Below, in pieces: positions 29,785 to 42,036 of a DNA stretch of 64,000 nucleotides. A model generated the notes under the pieces. It was not told the DNA's origin and ran no database searches. It saw only the letters and a list, made by a program, of their open reading frames with translations. Position 1 is the first letter of the stretch. Each line of letters begins with the position of its first letter. The stretch is from NCBI RefSeq assembly GCF_000350225.1, contig NW_005179053.1, positions 138,232-202,231 on the forward strand, written 5' to 3'. The translations under genes and the position numbers were made by a program. The DNA is from Chondrus crispus. Taxonomy: Eukaryota; Rhodophyta; Florideophyceae; Gigartinales; Gigartinaceae.

Positions 29785-31066
29785 GGAGGGTTTGATCAAG
29801 GACGCGCGCCTCCGCGTCGTAGACGCAGCTCGCAAGGGGGACGGACGGACACGATGGTGTACTGTAGACTCAGCCCTTCGCGGACGTCGAACGCAGCATA
29901 AAAGAGTCTCGCACACGGGCTCTTGAAAGGCAAACTCACGAACAGGAGCACGCCGGGCCCTCGCCAACAGCACGGCGGCGACCCAGTCAATGTCTCATAC
30001 GACCCGCCGACACGGTGTCGGACGAGCGGCGCCTCGCGCGCGCGCGTCTCGACGAAGGACGGCGCGAGCGAGGGAATCTACAAGTAAGACGGATGAAAAC
30101 GCCTCCCGCTCAGCGGAGGGGGAAAGGCCCGCACCGCAGGGAAGCGACTGTGACGGGCAAAGGAGCGAGTAGGTGCTCGCGACCGGTTGACCGGCCGGCA
30201 TGCACGCCGGCGCCGGCGACGGCTCACAAGGAATACGTCCGACCCTGGCGGCGGTGTATCTCCCTTCAGGGACACGTAGAGTTGACGCCTAGTCGAGCAC
30301 CGACGCATCTCCGCCCCGCCATCGACGCGCCAAACGGCGGACACCCCGGAACGCCGACGTCACTGCTGGCAGCGCCCGGCCGCGCCGCACGCATCGGAGG
30401 GAAACTGCAAGACGCAAAAGGCCAGCACGGTACGGCGTCGAACTGTTGAGGGCGAGCTCAGACGGCGGTGCATTTCCCGCCACGATCCGGGAAGGCGGGT
30501 ACCCCGCGAAAACGAGAGGGTGAAGAGAAGGCAACGATGACAACATGACACGGCACGCTGCATCACCTTAGCAGACACGAGAACGGTGGAGGAGGCGCCT
30601 GTCCGTCTGCTCAACAGACGCCGAAGGGCCCGACGGAAACGACAGCGCCGAGGATAGCGTGAAGGGCGGTTCAAGAACGAAAGCCGACCTCCACGACGCG
30701 CGCAAAAACGGGACGTACGGACGTGCAGGGCGCGTCGTAACGACAGAGACGCCGGAAGGAGTGAATCGCGAGGTAAACAAACTCTGGCGAGGTCGGAGTA
30801 AGGGGGGGTTTTGCGATACGTCACACGGAGAGGGTATCCGTAGGGCGCAGGACTCGCCGCACAAGACAGAAACACCGATCGGTCGTGGTAGGGAGAGGAC
30901 TGTGGGCGACTCGAAAGAGGGATGCCGCCTCCCGTGACAGTCTACCGACCCCCAGCGGAGGGCACAACCGACGGCGGCCCTACGTCCGGCTCGGAGGAGC
31001 CGGGAGGAGCCACACCCGCTCGCGAAGGAGAGCGAGGAGTGCTCATGACGCTTGCGGGAGGAATAT

Positions 31067-31086
31067 ACCCCGTATTAATACGGGGT
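31067..31086 (+). other. Perfect 20-bp palindrome in element B 3' region
   Basis: ACCCCGTATT followed by its exact complement. Element E has a long CCCGTAAT hairpin in its own 3' region (44448-44480). Confidence 0.75.
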
Positions 31087-31205
31087 TGCGTCGGACGAAG
31101 TGAGAGAGCCGCGACAAGGGACACGAGAGAAAGGGAGCGCGGCGCAGGGCAAAATAGGGAAGGCGGACGTACCGATGAAGGGAAAGGACCCCCCCTATTT
31201 GCGAA

Positions 31206-31240
31206 CGTGAACGCGGACGTTCACGCTTGAGGGGGGGGCC
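31206..31240 (+). promoter_or_regulatory. Hairpin-polypurine module, copy 2 (element B), priming plus-strand DNA
   Basis: Hairpin 31206-31225 (CGTGAACG / CGTTCACG, loop CGGA), then GAGGGGGGGGCC directly before the LTR. Position and composition are those of the polypurine tract. The outer pair is C-G here but A-T in copy 1, so the stem is conserved. Confidence 0.8.
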
Positions 31241-31241
31241 G

Positions 31242-31881
31242 TGTAGCATAACCGCCGGCTACTGTACTATACATTAGATTTAGAATTAGATCTAACGCTG
31301 TAAGGTACGGACCTTACAGCGTGCTCGCGAGCATACCTTACAGCGCGCGCGCACCAACACGTGTATCCCACGTGTAGCACACGTATGCTGTCAGCCCCGA
31401 CGGCTGACAGCGTTACAGTGCGGGCCGGCCCGCACTGTATACAGTAAGCCGACTACAGTACAGTCCGTACTGTACTGTAGACGGTAAATTAACTTGTACA
31501 ATAAATATAGGGAGCGACCGCCGGCGGGGAGGGCTAGGACAGGCAACCCTCCACCGACGGTCGACCACCCAGCTTACTCTACTCACACCGCCGTTCCGCG
31601 AGTAGTTACCACCGAGCGGGTAGAGGACGCGCGCGACACCGCGGCGAGCTGCGATCCGCCTCCGCCCGTCAGTACCGGATCGTCAACCGGTACTGCTCCG
31701 GGGCGTCGAGGCGTCGATCCACTCGCCTACGCGCGCATCCCCGCCGACCACGCTCTCCCACCCGCTACCGGCCCGCTTCCGGTGGCGTTGGTTGGTTCAA
31801 GACCCTCGGTACGCCGATCCGGGGTCTTCCGCCGAACATCGCGAACACCCCCTCCGCCGTGTGTGGGGTGTTTATGCGACA
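31242..31881 (+). repeat. 3' LTR of element B (640 bp)
   Basis: Same length as the 5' LTR, about four substitutions. Contains a perfect 26-bp palindrome at 31414-31439 (half TACAGTGCGGGCC) that has one mismatch in the 5' LTR. Its end is read in frame into the C RNase H (ORF from 31494), a chance fusion. Confidence 0.95.
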
Positions 31882-31886
31882 CGCCG
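31882..31886. repeat. Target-site duplication CGCCG, right copy (element B)
   Basis: Matches 20881-20885. Confidence 0.95.
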
Positions 31887-34142
31887 GTGTTGGCGCTGCC
31901 GAAGAAGGACCTACCCCACTCGGTAGATACCGATGCAAGCGACTACCAAATAGGCGCTGCACTATTTCAAACACACCCGGATGCGCAACGCAAACCCATC
32001 GGGTTCTTTTCAAGAACGTTAGCCGCAGCCGAGAGAAACTATTCTGTATCAGAAAAAGAATGTCTAGCGGTAATTTGGGCCGTACAGACCTTAAGACCAT
32101 ATCTATATGGCGAGCACTTCGTCGTGCATACCAACCATGCCTCATTGAGGTGGTTGATGAACGTAACCGACCCCAGCGGGAGATTAATCCGATGGAGGCT
32201 CCGCCTCTCGGAATTCGATTTTGAAATCAAGTACAAAAAGGGAAAGGCTAACAGCCAGGCGGACACTTTGTCAAGGTTGCGAACCGCAGGAGAAACCGTC
32301 GACGAAATTGACGACGAAATCCCTTGCTTTATGGCCGAACCGGCCGAGGGTACAGTGTAGGACGAGGAAACTATTGACGCGGCAGACGACATCCTCGCTC
32401 TTGAGGGGGGGACCGCCCCTGATCGCCTCGATCAATTCCAAGCTGTCACTCCGGAGGAGCTCATTCGCGAGCAAGCCGTCGACCCCTTCTGCAACCGCAT
32501 CAAGGAAGAAATGGACGCCGGAAAGGTGAGAACGTTCAGCACGGAGACCAAGGAACTCGAAGGAACTCTATGCCGTACCGCGCCAGAGTTTGTACAAGTG
32601 GTAATACCACAATCGTTAAGGGACCGCGTCCTAGGGTTGAGCCACTACGCAAAATTGGCAGGCCACCCGGGAGGCAGGAAACTTTACAAGACTTTGAGAA
32701 GATATTTTTATTGGCCTAAGATGGCCCTAGACTGCTATGCAGTCGCAAAGAATTGCGCCGCATGCGCGCGGGAAAGGGTGAAGTTAAGAAAAAACACGAA
32801 GGAAATGAAGCTGTTCACGCCCAAAGCGCCGCTGGAATTTGTCGCCATCGACATCCTCGGCGAGCTAATTACAACTAAGCGAGGAAATCGGTATATTCTC
32901 GTGATCAGCGATCGATACTCGAAACTGGTACGGACCGTACCGTTGAAGAAGATATCAGCTGCGCACATCGCACAAGCCTTCGTTCACCATTGGGTATTCG
33001 TGTACGGACCGCCGGTCAAGCTGCTGTCCGACAATGGAACACAGTTCACGGCCCGGTTATTTCAGAATGTCTGCCGAATTCTTGGCATACGCAATGTGTT
33101 CACGACTACGTACCACCCGCAAGCCAACGGCCAAGTTGAGAGATTTAACCGCACGCTGACTTCCGCGTTGCGAAAATACGTTGGAGAGCATCCCAAGGAC
33201 TGGGACTTATTTAGCGACGCTGTGACGTTCGCCTACAACACACAAGTTCATCGAACTACGAAAATTGCGCCCTTCGAGCTGGTGTTGGCTCGGGCGCCGA
33301 GAAACATTGCGTTACAAGCGCAACCAACATCGGAGAATTTCAGCTCGTCACGAGCATACTACCTGAAATGGCAGTCGTGGTTGGAGAGCCTAATGCGAAG
33401 CGCCGATAGGAGTTTGCGAAAGGAACAAGCCCGGTACAAGCGAAATTTCGACGCACGCCTTCGCAAACCGCAATACGAGATCCCACCAGGGTCCTACGTG
33501 TTCCTCCGGAAGGAGCAGGGCACGGCTAGCGAACCGAAACACAAGTTGGCACAAGTCGCTACAGGACCTTATCAGGTCAGAAGATCCGATCAACATACGG
33601 TAGTCATTGCCATTGGCGATCAGGAGGAACGCGTATCGCGAGACAGGGTGGAGTTAGCCCCAAGCCCGATGGACCATGCGCCGATAACCGGCCTACGTCA
33701 AGCGCTACAGTTCCTGGGAGAGCCGGAATTAAACGAAGAAGGAGAGGCAACGGAGGACGACGAACGTCCTCACACCCGTGCGCCCACGTCAGGGGACCAG
33801 GATAATTTAGTCGGTCAAACGCCGACAGCGGAGACACCTCCCGGTCTACGAGAGTTCGGAAAGTCCAGAGATGAGGATGAGCCGCTGGCTCTTCGGAAGG
33901 GGGAACGACAGTTGGACACGCAGGAAGAAGGAACTGAGAGTCAGGAGTATGTGATCGACAAGATCGTGGACCACGGCTACGACGGGAAAAAATTAATTCT
34001 GAAGGTGGAATGGTACGCCTATACGCCCGAGGACGCGACGTGGGAGCCCATTGAGCAATTGCCCCGCAGCACGGCGGTCACGTATTTCCGAAGGAAAAGA
34101 TTATCCTTGCCCGCGCAGATCGCGCAAGCGCAATCAGGATAG
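31887..34142 (+). pseudogene. pol: Element C Pol, second part (RNase H, integrase, chromodomain), one stop
   Basis: Resumes the C pol frame after element B. RNase H has VDTDASDYQIG (near 31924) and ERNYSVSEKECLAV (near 32032). An in-frame TAG at 32358-32360 interrupts it; reading continues in the same frame. The integrase zinc region has HYAKLAGHPGG (near 32641) and CAACARER (near 32755). The core has AIDILGEL (near 32845), LSDNGTQF (near 33025) and NGQVERFNR (near 33126). The chromodomain is near 33950-34110 (LKVEWYAYTPEDATWEPIEQL). The element cannot make a full Pol: it has the B insertion, this stop and an upstream frameshift. Confidence 0.9.
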
Positions 34143-34425
34143 TGGTAACCAAGAATTTCACATGTCAGTGTCAGTGCGGTAATCTGCGCGGGGCATAGCG
34201 AGCCGACCTAAGGGTCGAGAAAAGGAGAATGATGAGATGGAACGAACCAGGTGAGGGGCCTTCAGACAGCCAACCCGCAAGTAGAAGCAGCGCGTGCACG
34301 AGTAGGATGAGCGTCGCGATGAGATACTCAGGTCGGAAGCCGCGTAACGATGTGCCAAGCGAGACAAGGACACTGGAAGACCGGGGACATGGACTGGATA
34401 ATCCACCCTTTTTCACTCTTACCTT
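34143..34425. other. Sequence after element C pol, no gene seen
   Basis: Contains a purine-rich AGAAAAGGAGAATGATGAGATGG (written here only as a location, 34217-34239) that might be a polypurine tract with the start of a lost LTR; no matching left LTR was found. Ends in ACCTT, the left target duplication of R3. Confidence 0.4.
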
Positions 34426-35689
34426 TATTGAAAATGTGCGACCACATGCTGTTATCTGAAAAGGTCAAAATCGAGTGACACGTGTACATGACTGCACGGT
34501 CCGGGCGCTCTTACCCATATCACGACATGACATGTGTAAAATCCCAGATTTTGGGGTTCCGGGGACGAAAGTGGCCTCTCGGAGTGTCATGCAAATTTGC
34601 ATAGTTTTGCCAAGTGGAACCTTGGCCCGTAGCACTATAGACTACACAGGAAATACTGCAATTCTATTGGCCCTCAGGTCTAATGCTGCAAATCTATTGG
34701 TCGAGCGTTGTCCACGTGTGCGTCATTGGCCTTGTGATGTACTTTAAATGGCCTGTATATGCCATAATTACGTTGTTTTGGGGGTTTCAAGTGGTTTGCC
34801 ATGGTTGTAATGGGTAATTGCATGGGGCCCCCGGGCGGGACACATGTATGCCGTGTACACATGTACACGTCGCCAGGTGGATTCGTGTACGTACACATGT
34901 ACACGCATCCAGGTGTATGCACATGAGGGTTTACAGTTTTACAGTGTCAGACTGTTTGCGATCCTGCGCGTGTCCGAGTACAGTACATGTGAATCAAAAG
35001 TACAACAAGTACTTCTCGCGAGAGGAATACAGTTGTGCGATTATTCTGTGTACGCGTCACGCTGTATGCGAGTCTTGCGTGAGCACGCGCCGTTGCACTG
35101 TGCTCTCGTCATGGTGCGCCGTTGGATGCAAGTTCATGACAGTACTCGTGTGATTTACATGTATTCTCATGTGAGTTGTGTAGAAAGTCTGGATGCACAT
35201 TGTTATAACTTGCCATAATTATCTGACAGTGCTTGGCGAAATTAGTAAGGTGAGAAACAAGGATACGTATGGCGATTGTGATATGAAAGACGTTTGCGTT
35301 GTTGGAAATAGACAAGTGCCAAGTTGTTCGTTGCACAACAATGAAGTCTGGCATGACTGGATGCAGATTAGTAAGGTGTGAAACAGTTGCATGCATAGGG
35401 CCATGGTTTACAGTCATTTGGAATGTGTAGAAATAGTTGTGAGCTAATAGTTACGAATCGATTCGTAAGGTGGAAATCGAACAGTATGGTCGGGCCACAA
35501 GAGGACCGCGCTTGGTCGCGCATAGTAGAGTATGGTTTACTGGGAGTCGGAGTAGAGCGATAGTGTAGCACTCGAAGTGTATAAGTATCGCAGGAAAACG
35601 GCTTCAAAGTAAACCTCGGTACCAACTCCTTCACTCACACACATCAACCTGCCCTCCTTCTTTCCCTTGCCCCTCCCAACCTACCATTA
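34426..35689 (+). repeat. R3: solo Copia LTR (1264 bp), TSD ACCTT
   Basis: Starts TATTGAAAATG and ends CCTACCATTA, with ACCTT at 34421-34425 and 35690-35694. This is a second independent proof of the TA..TA ends. Nearly identical to R1 and R6. Confidence 0.94.
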
Positions 35690-35694
35690 ACCTT

Positions 35695-38600
35695 CATAAC
35701 AGTTCGGTCTCGTTTTTGTTTTATTTGTGATTGCTTTTGTGTTGTTTTATTTCGTTTTATTTTTGAGATGTTAGGGACACGACCCCGCACCGCGGAGGTC
35801 AGTCAGGAAGTCTATGAGGAGTCCAAGGAGGACATTGAAGAGGCGATAATCTTCGAGATCAATTCCGCCTTTGACAAGGTTACGGTCGACGCCCGCGTCG
35901 CGGGATTCTCCCATTCAGGGTAAGGCCGAGGAGGAGCTAAGAGACGCACGAGATCATGACTCTACGACGGGTGTTCCTACGTCATAGATAGAGCCGGAAG
36001 GAGATGAGGCACTACACACATTTGGAACACACACGCACAATCGCCGAATGCCCGTGAAATTACGAATGGGATCAGTGGCCCACACGCGCGTGAAACGTAA
36101 TTTATTTGAGGATTTAATGGGTGTCGAAAGCGAACTATTGAGCGAGCGGTATCAGAGCGAACGCCAGCCTTGTCAACTCGCTTCGAATGTGTTGATCAGG
36201 CTCGACAAGCCGTGAGACGGGCGTTTAACAAACGAGAGGATCCCCAAACAGGGACAATGTCCAGGCCTACTTGAGATTGAGAAATCGCCAGAGGGGATGC
36301 CGTCCAAATGGGACGACCCTGTTGGTCAGACGGTTGTGATCGACACACTCTCGAACGCATTTAATCACGCGCGACCTACTTATGCGTTTATCAGGATAAC
36401 CCCGCTTTCGTTTCTGTTTTGTTTACTTTTTCTTTTTTTTTGGTGTCGAGGAAACCCATACGCGCATGCCGACGGTATGGCGAGTCGTCAGTAACAATTC
36501 GCATCGCGAAATGAAGCTGCGCCGGTCAAGGCGTAGGCCTGTTGTCAACCGACCAGCGAGGAAAGGTGGACGTTATCAATAACTTACAACAAAGAAAAAA
36601 AAAATGGATCCTCGATTGTAGTGACAAGATGGAACTTTAGTTAGAATTTAGAAAGTAGCGAAAAGGAGAAGAGGAGGGAGGAAGAGGCAGGGCGACAAAT
36701 GAAGGGGGAGCATGAGTTGTAATCGGTTGGAGAAAGGACGATGGTGAAGGAAAATGGGGACTCCCCACGATCAGGAGGACGAATCAGTGTCGAGATTCCG
36801 ACTCGGACGCACGAACCGTGCCAATCTGAGAAAGAAAGGGGGAGGGCACTCGCCAAACAGGGAACGAAGATTCGCGTAGAGAGAAAAGAAGGGAAACTCG
36901 CAAACGCCCGAGGAAGACGGAAGTGATAATCGATGAAGTACGCGAAGCGCCGTGACGAGAAAAGCCCCCACGCTTGTTTTCAGTGAGCACTCACGGTTCG
37001 GCACTGTAGACCAAGAGGTACACAGGAGAAGGCTAGGGTTCTGTAATACGCGATTGCATGCCGAAAACGAGGATCGCATTCTGTGGTAATTGGTACCAAG
37101 GGCAACAGCCCTCCCCGAGACCGGATGCGTCTGTCGCATTTTTTTATTGACGTATAGGGACTGGCGTTGTCAAGGAGACTATTGAATTTTTTCGATGGGG
37201 ATCCCAGGGAAAACGTTGCGTAGGTGCGAGGAAGACTTAGGAGAATGTACACCGCCCAACCCTGTTCACTGTCGGTGATAAGGGTCGCCAAGGGCAGACT
37301 ACTGTACTCCCTAAAGGATAAGCGGATGCGTCAGAATTGACGAACGGGTTACCTTCGGACCGAGGTAAAAGGTGTGGGAGATGGATGTGGCTGATCTACA
37401 GCTGCGAGAGACGAATGAGAGGGGGGTTCGGGTCGGTGAAAGCTAACCAAGCGTAGACGAGGACCTCGTCGTGATTACGTCAGAAAAAAGGGACGAGAGC
37501 CTCAGGCTGCGAAATGGAGGCGTACTCAAACGCTGTATGAGAAGGGCCGGCGAGCAGGAAAAAGAGGGATGGACCCTATGTGGAACCTCCGTGACGCGAT
37601 GAAGGCAGACGGTGCTGCCGTAGGTGATAAGACGCCGAAGGTGATATGTCGAGGGGTATACGCAGGCGAAAGCGATGCTTTGATACGACGTCGTACGCAA
37701 AGTCCCCAAAAGGGAGCAGCAGCCCTGTGGCTCTGCCAGAGGGGGGAGAATGAAAAAAATGACGTCGAGGCTGAAGCAGCCGTGCGAGAGGCTCGGAGAG
37801 GATCGCCGCGAGGAGCTCAGAGGATGGAGAGAAACAGAGAAATAGTGTCGCCCGTGTAGCTGTCGATGACAGAACTGAAAGAGGACGCCTGCCGCGAATA
37901 AGAGGAGGAAAAATGGAGACCAAGGAGCGACCCCAGGATCGAGGGGGGGCCGAGGAAGGAGTTGTGGGAAAGAGACAGTTAATGTGCACGGGCGCGCGGG
38001 CGAGGCGAAGCGGGAGGAAGTGGTTGATGTGAGAGGCGACAAGGCCGAAGGCGTGGCAGGAACGAGCGTCGGAGGCATGGAAGGAGCGTACCTCGCAAGG
38101 ATGAAGGGACGCGACACGACTCAAGGGGAGAGTCCGAAGGACGAATATTTGCCGTCGGACAAGACCTCGAATGAGCCACTAGATACTCCGGGGTGTGATT
38201 TGGGAAATGTTACTTCCGGACGCCTCCGAGTCCACCTCAACAACACCCCGTGAAGATCGACAAGTGTCGCGCAGCCGGAGGGGAACACAGGACACCACTC
38301 GGAATTTTATTCTATTTTAAGGAAAGAGTGTCGCGGACGAGCGCACGGGACGCTGAGTATTTTGGGACAAGTGCACAGACGAATTGCGAGCACAGAGAAG
38401 GTTCGCTCTGTCCAGACGACGTCATCCACTTGCACTTACATTTTGTTTTTTTTGTTTTTGTGTGCGTTACAACGCAGCTATTTGACCGAAGGATCACTCA
38501 CCCGACCCTTGCAAGGGGTCGGTTGAACAGATCTCCCGTGTTACACCCACACCTCGATGGCGGAATTCCGTTGCGTTTCGACTGTGGTAACAGTCCTCTC

Positions 38601-40257
38601 TCAGGACGAGAGCGTCTCAAAGAAGGTCGTGCTCCGACGGGCCGTCGGAATTATTATTTGAAGTTGTCGGGCGATGTGAGCCTGGAAATGCAGTGATAGA
38701 TATCTCAATTGCTGCTGTTGTCAAGACGTATGAGCCCGGGACTACAGGAGCGCAGTCCCACGCACCTGCCGAGGCCATGATTCAAAGGGGTTTCCGGACG
38801 GTTAAGCGACACGACGTGCGGACGCGTGTGTCAGTATGGGTAAGATCAAGTTCATGGCCTCCGCAAGTGCTATCGTACTCTATTTCATGCAGTCTTAAGC
38901 CAAGATCGAGGGATTGGAAAGACGTCCCAAATCGTGGGACGAGACAAGAATGGGCAACTAAAATGTTATTGTCTCATGAGAACGTAGTTGTGTCGTTCAC
39001 GATGCAACATTTGCACCAGCGGAACTGGCAGGTACTATTTGCAAGTCTCAAACTAAACCCGACCGAAGCGGCTGTATATTTGTCTGGACTCGGATAAAAT
39101 TCCAGAAAGAGAAGGAACCCTTCCACTCAACTCCGTTGGGAGGATATTGACAAAATAAGGAAAAATCACAAGTCGCAGACGTCGCCACCTCCGGACATCG
39201 GGATCTACCAGGAGGGAGGATCTTAACAAACCTCCGCCGCATCAGTCCTCCTTGAAAGCGGTTGTTTGTGAGGACATCCCAACCAAGGACCCCACGTAAG
39301 AGCCGCCGGCTCGCGATCCTGATGACACCGTCCCTCGCGCCGCCTCATACGCTAACAACAACATAAGAGAGTGGATGCCATTCAGCTGGAAGGGGACGTA
39401 TGCTGTAAAAAGAGGAGAAAAAGGAGGAAATCGTCGACGACGATCCACATGGATCCTACGCCTCAAAGACACCTTCGCCCGCGACCCCACCGAGAACCCT
39501 CGAAAACGAAATTACCGGCAAAATGACGAACGCGATTTCGTATTGACTCGACACGAACGGCAACCTCGACGATGGCGACAGCCACCCCGCTGCGATAGCG
39601 AGAATCGCCTCGAGGAGCCTGAAGAATTGAAAGAAAAGAGAATTACAGGCGATCGCGCAGCTGTCGGCGACAGAGCTAAATGGAGACGCACAATGGGAGC
39701 AAACTGAGGACCTCTGCTCACATTCTCGAGTGTTACAGTCTGACCGATCATCCATGCCGCTGCGACAATTTAATTTTTTCAGTCTGAAAGGTACAACCTG
39801 TATCCCAGCCGGCCGATGAGGCGACCCGGAGAGATAAATTAGTCCCCAAGGGAGGAACACAGTACGAGACGAGGACAAACTCGGAGAGGTGGGAAAGTGA
39901 AAGGAAGGAGGTGGAAAAAGGAGATGTGCAACACGATGGCAGAAGGAGGGTTGTGCAAGGAAAAGAGAAGGTAATAGGGGATGTGCAGCTGCAGTAGCAG
40001 AGGTGCACGGAAAATGGACAAGAGAAGGGAGACCGTAATGAGGAAAAGAGGAGGAAGTTGGTGGAAAGAGGAAGATGCGACCGCAGCGACGGGGCGCATA
40101 CAAAAAAAAAGAGGAGGAAAGTGAATGTAACGGGGGATACGCAGGTGATTCATTTTATTATCCAAAAGCTACCGGGTGACGTTGATAACCAGACGTCACC
40201 CCAAACGGGTAATAATCCGAGAATGGATCAGGGGGTGGGAGTCGTCCGAGTGGCGGG
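35695..40257. other. 4.6 kb without a recognised gene, purine-rich on the plus strand
   Basis: After a T-rich leader (about 35705-35765) a short frame (ATG 35768) reads as a Glu-rich peptide (SQEVYEESKEDIEEA) and could be a gag remnant, but it stops after about 50 codons. From about 36600 to 40130 the plus strand is strongly A/G-rich in patches. The longest minus frames (37443-38117, 39456-40103) are Ser/Pro/Leu-rich, as expected from translating a pyrimidine-rich strand, and I do not call them genes. It could be a long 3' region of element C or another dead element. A 9-bp stem (GGGTGACGT / ACGTCACCC) lies at 40174-40201. Confidence 0.5.
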
Positions 40258-41354
40258 TCAGTGGGGCGGCACACCCAAGGATTTTTCCTTTGGGAGTGAG
40301 GTAACGAGTCGAGCAAGGAGTCGCAGATCATCGAGGGAAGCCCCTTGGAGAGCTTCACCTTCGATGCCATGAGCGCGGAGCAATGTGCAGTAGATGTCAA
40401 TGGCTCCGTCGCTCTTTTTGGGAATTGATGGGGACGGTGGGGAAGACAATGCTTCCCTAACCGACAGAGTTTCGGTATGCCCTGCCGAGGGGATATCGAC
40501 AGCAGGAGGAGCAGCAGCAGGGGCTGCAGGGAGAGGAGAATCGGGAGCAGCAGCAGGGGCTGCAGGGAGAGGGGAATCTGGAGCAGACGGTCGGGGGCAA
40601 ACGTCGTCTGCGCGGGGATCTACGGCTCGTATGGGAGCTACGTCAGGGGTTGGAGCTTGGTTGCCGAATTGGCGACTGAGGCGCGCTTCGGAGGGAGAGC
40701 ACAAGGCGGATGTCCAAGGGTTGAACCAGACAAAGTCACCCGCCGCACTGTGACTTCGTGCGGGAGAAAAGGACGGGCGTCGCCTGGCGAAGGATCGGGA
40801 TGAGTTGATAGGGGGGACAACATCCCAGTCGACCAGATTGATCTTTTCGAGTAAGGAGTACAGTTCGAAGTCGGTGTCTGCTCCGCCCAAGGGCACAGTA
40901 TAGTCCAAAAGGCACATGAGCTCGACGAGCTTCGGAGGAAGATACCAAAGCCGCCAACAATCGTACGCGTCCCAGAGCAAGGTGGCGGCTACCTTCACGC
41001 ACCACTCCGTCAAAAAGACAACCCACAACCCGTGACGAGGATCAGTGAGATGGCTTCCAAAGTAGGTAAGGATGGGACCGAGCTCTGCCCAAAACCCTTG
41101 GCAGACCTCAAATTGTCCCCACCACGAGGGGAGTTGCTGGTACCGGTTGGGATAGTGTGACCGAGCAATTTCCCCGCCTCAACCATTTGGTAAGCTAGGA
41201 AATATCCCGTGTCCGATCTCATCTTACGCTCGAATCGGACCGTATGCTGGAAGAAGGGGATGTTCCCGCGTTTCGTATATCAGAAATTGAGGGGGAGGAT
41301 TGCGCGCGTGTATGACAGGGCATCGTTAGTCACCGTCAGTTGGTTATGCCACAG
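40258..41354 (-). pseudogene. Gene 2, C-terminal part: uncharacterised protein, broken
   Basis: I do not recognise this protein. The frame coming from the other side of element E continues here for 24 codons (LWHNQLTVTNDALSYTRAILPL) to a TGA at 41280. Further conserved-looking sequence follows in the same frame (KMRSDTGYFLAYQMVEAGKLL) to about 41010 and then in a shifted frame. The shifted part has a hydrophobic, Trp-rich segment (LWVVFLTEWCVKVAATLLW), a Pro/Ala repeat linker (two APDSPLPAAPAA units) and a helical C-terminus (LLRAHGIEGEALQGASLDDL). Order and motifs resemble gene 1. One stop and one frameshift, besides the transposon, show that it is not functional as it stands, unless introns are involved. 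Confidence 0.5.
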
Positions 41355-41359
41355 GCGGT
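41355..41359. repeat. Target-site duplication GCGGT, left copy (element E)
   Basis: GCGGT here and at 53306-53310, directly outside the LTRs. Counting it once, the gene 2 frame reads through the insertion site. Confidence 0.95.
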
Positions 41360-42033
41360 TGTAGCATAAACACCCCCAACGGAGAGGGGTGTATGCACAG
41401 CTCGACGTAGACCCCGTCCGAACGGGAAGACGGGGGTGAAGCGGGACACCAGCTAACGGCACCGGGCAGCGGGCCCGGGTAGCGTGGTAGAGCGGGAACG
41501 GGGAGGACGCCGGTACGCGCGAGCGGTTCGACGCCTCGACGCCCCGGCGCGGTACTGGGTGACGATCCAGTACCGACGGGCGGAGGCGGAGCCGGCTCGT
41601 GGGCGTACCGCGCGCGTCCTCAACCCGCGCTCGGTGCCGCTCTAAGGTAGTTAGCGAACGCTACCTTAGAATAAGCGGGCAGTCGGACCTTGACGGTCGG
41701 TGGGTGACAAGTCCGTGCTTGTCCTCCTCCACCGCCGCCGGTCCGCTCCATATTTAATGTACATAATAACCTATCATAATAGTACAGTACCGATGTACTG
41801 TAGCGACGTACTGTAGCGGTCGGTCGACACTGTAATACTGTCAGCCATCGGGGCTGACAGTACACGTGTGTGTGTGCGCTCTTCGGTCCCGCGCGTACAC
41901 GTGTACACGTGCGCCCCCTGTACTCGGGGGTACACGTAGTGGTACTGTAGAGCATCGAGCCCTACAGTAACCGATCCGATTCGGAGTTGATCTAATCTAA
42001 AATAAAGCCCCAGGGGGGGGGGTTATACTACAC
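41360..42033 (-). repeat. 3' LTR of element E (674 bp)
   Basis: On the plus strand starts TGTAGCATAAACACC and ends GGTTATACTACA. Contains an 11-bp hairpin at 41836-41862 (TACTGTCAGCC / GGCTGACAGTA) that is shared with the B LTR, and a TG microsatellite that differs in length from the other LTR. Confidence 0.95.
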
Positions 42034-42036
42034 GGC

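Larger units (their letters stand above)
28876..31205 (+). other. 3' non-coding region of element B (2.3 kb)
   Basis: Long stretch between pol and the 3' LTR, bracketed by the two hairpin-polypurine modules. It is purine-rich in the sense direction. Short ORFs exist (for example 29582-29926 and 30015-30449) but show no known motif and look like chance frames. The last ORF ends NVNADVHA, a duplicate of the Pol C-terminus. Contains the repeats and hairpins listed separately. Confidence 0.75.
20886..31881 (+). mobile_element. Element B: complete Ty3/Gypsy-type retrotransposon (10,996 bp), inserted in element C
   Basis: Two 640-bp LTRs, 5-bp target duplication, primer-binding site, gag, -1 frame pol with chromodomain, a 2.3-kb 3' non-coding region, and a G-rich polypurine tract. 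The two LTRs differ at about four positions that I could see, so the insertion is young. Both ORFs are uninterrupted, but the Gag zinc knuckle lacks its histidine. Confidence 0.96.
16301..34142 (+). mobile_element. Element C: Ty3/Gypsy-type retrotransposon split by element B
   Basis: Gag, protease and RT lie left of the insertion (16382-20880); RNase H, integrase and chromodomain lie right of it (31887-34142). A TGGTCTGGGTAACGG stretch at 16305 could be its primer-binding site and differs from that of A, B and E. No LTR of its own was identified: the left one appears replaced by R2, and the right end is unresolved. It is older than B, which sits inside it, and carries a frameshift and a stop. 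Confidence 0.88.

Noticed and set aside
37443-40103. Minus-strand ORFs of 182-224 aa rich in Ser, Pro, Leu and Phe
   Set aside because: They are what a pyrimidine-rich strand gives when translated; no motif or conservation was seen.
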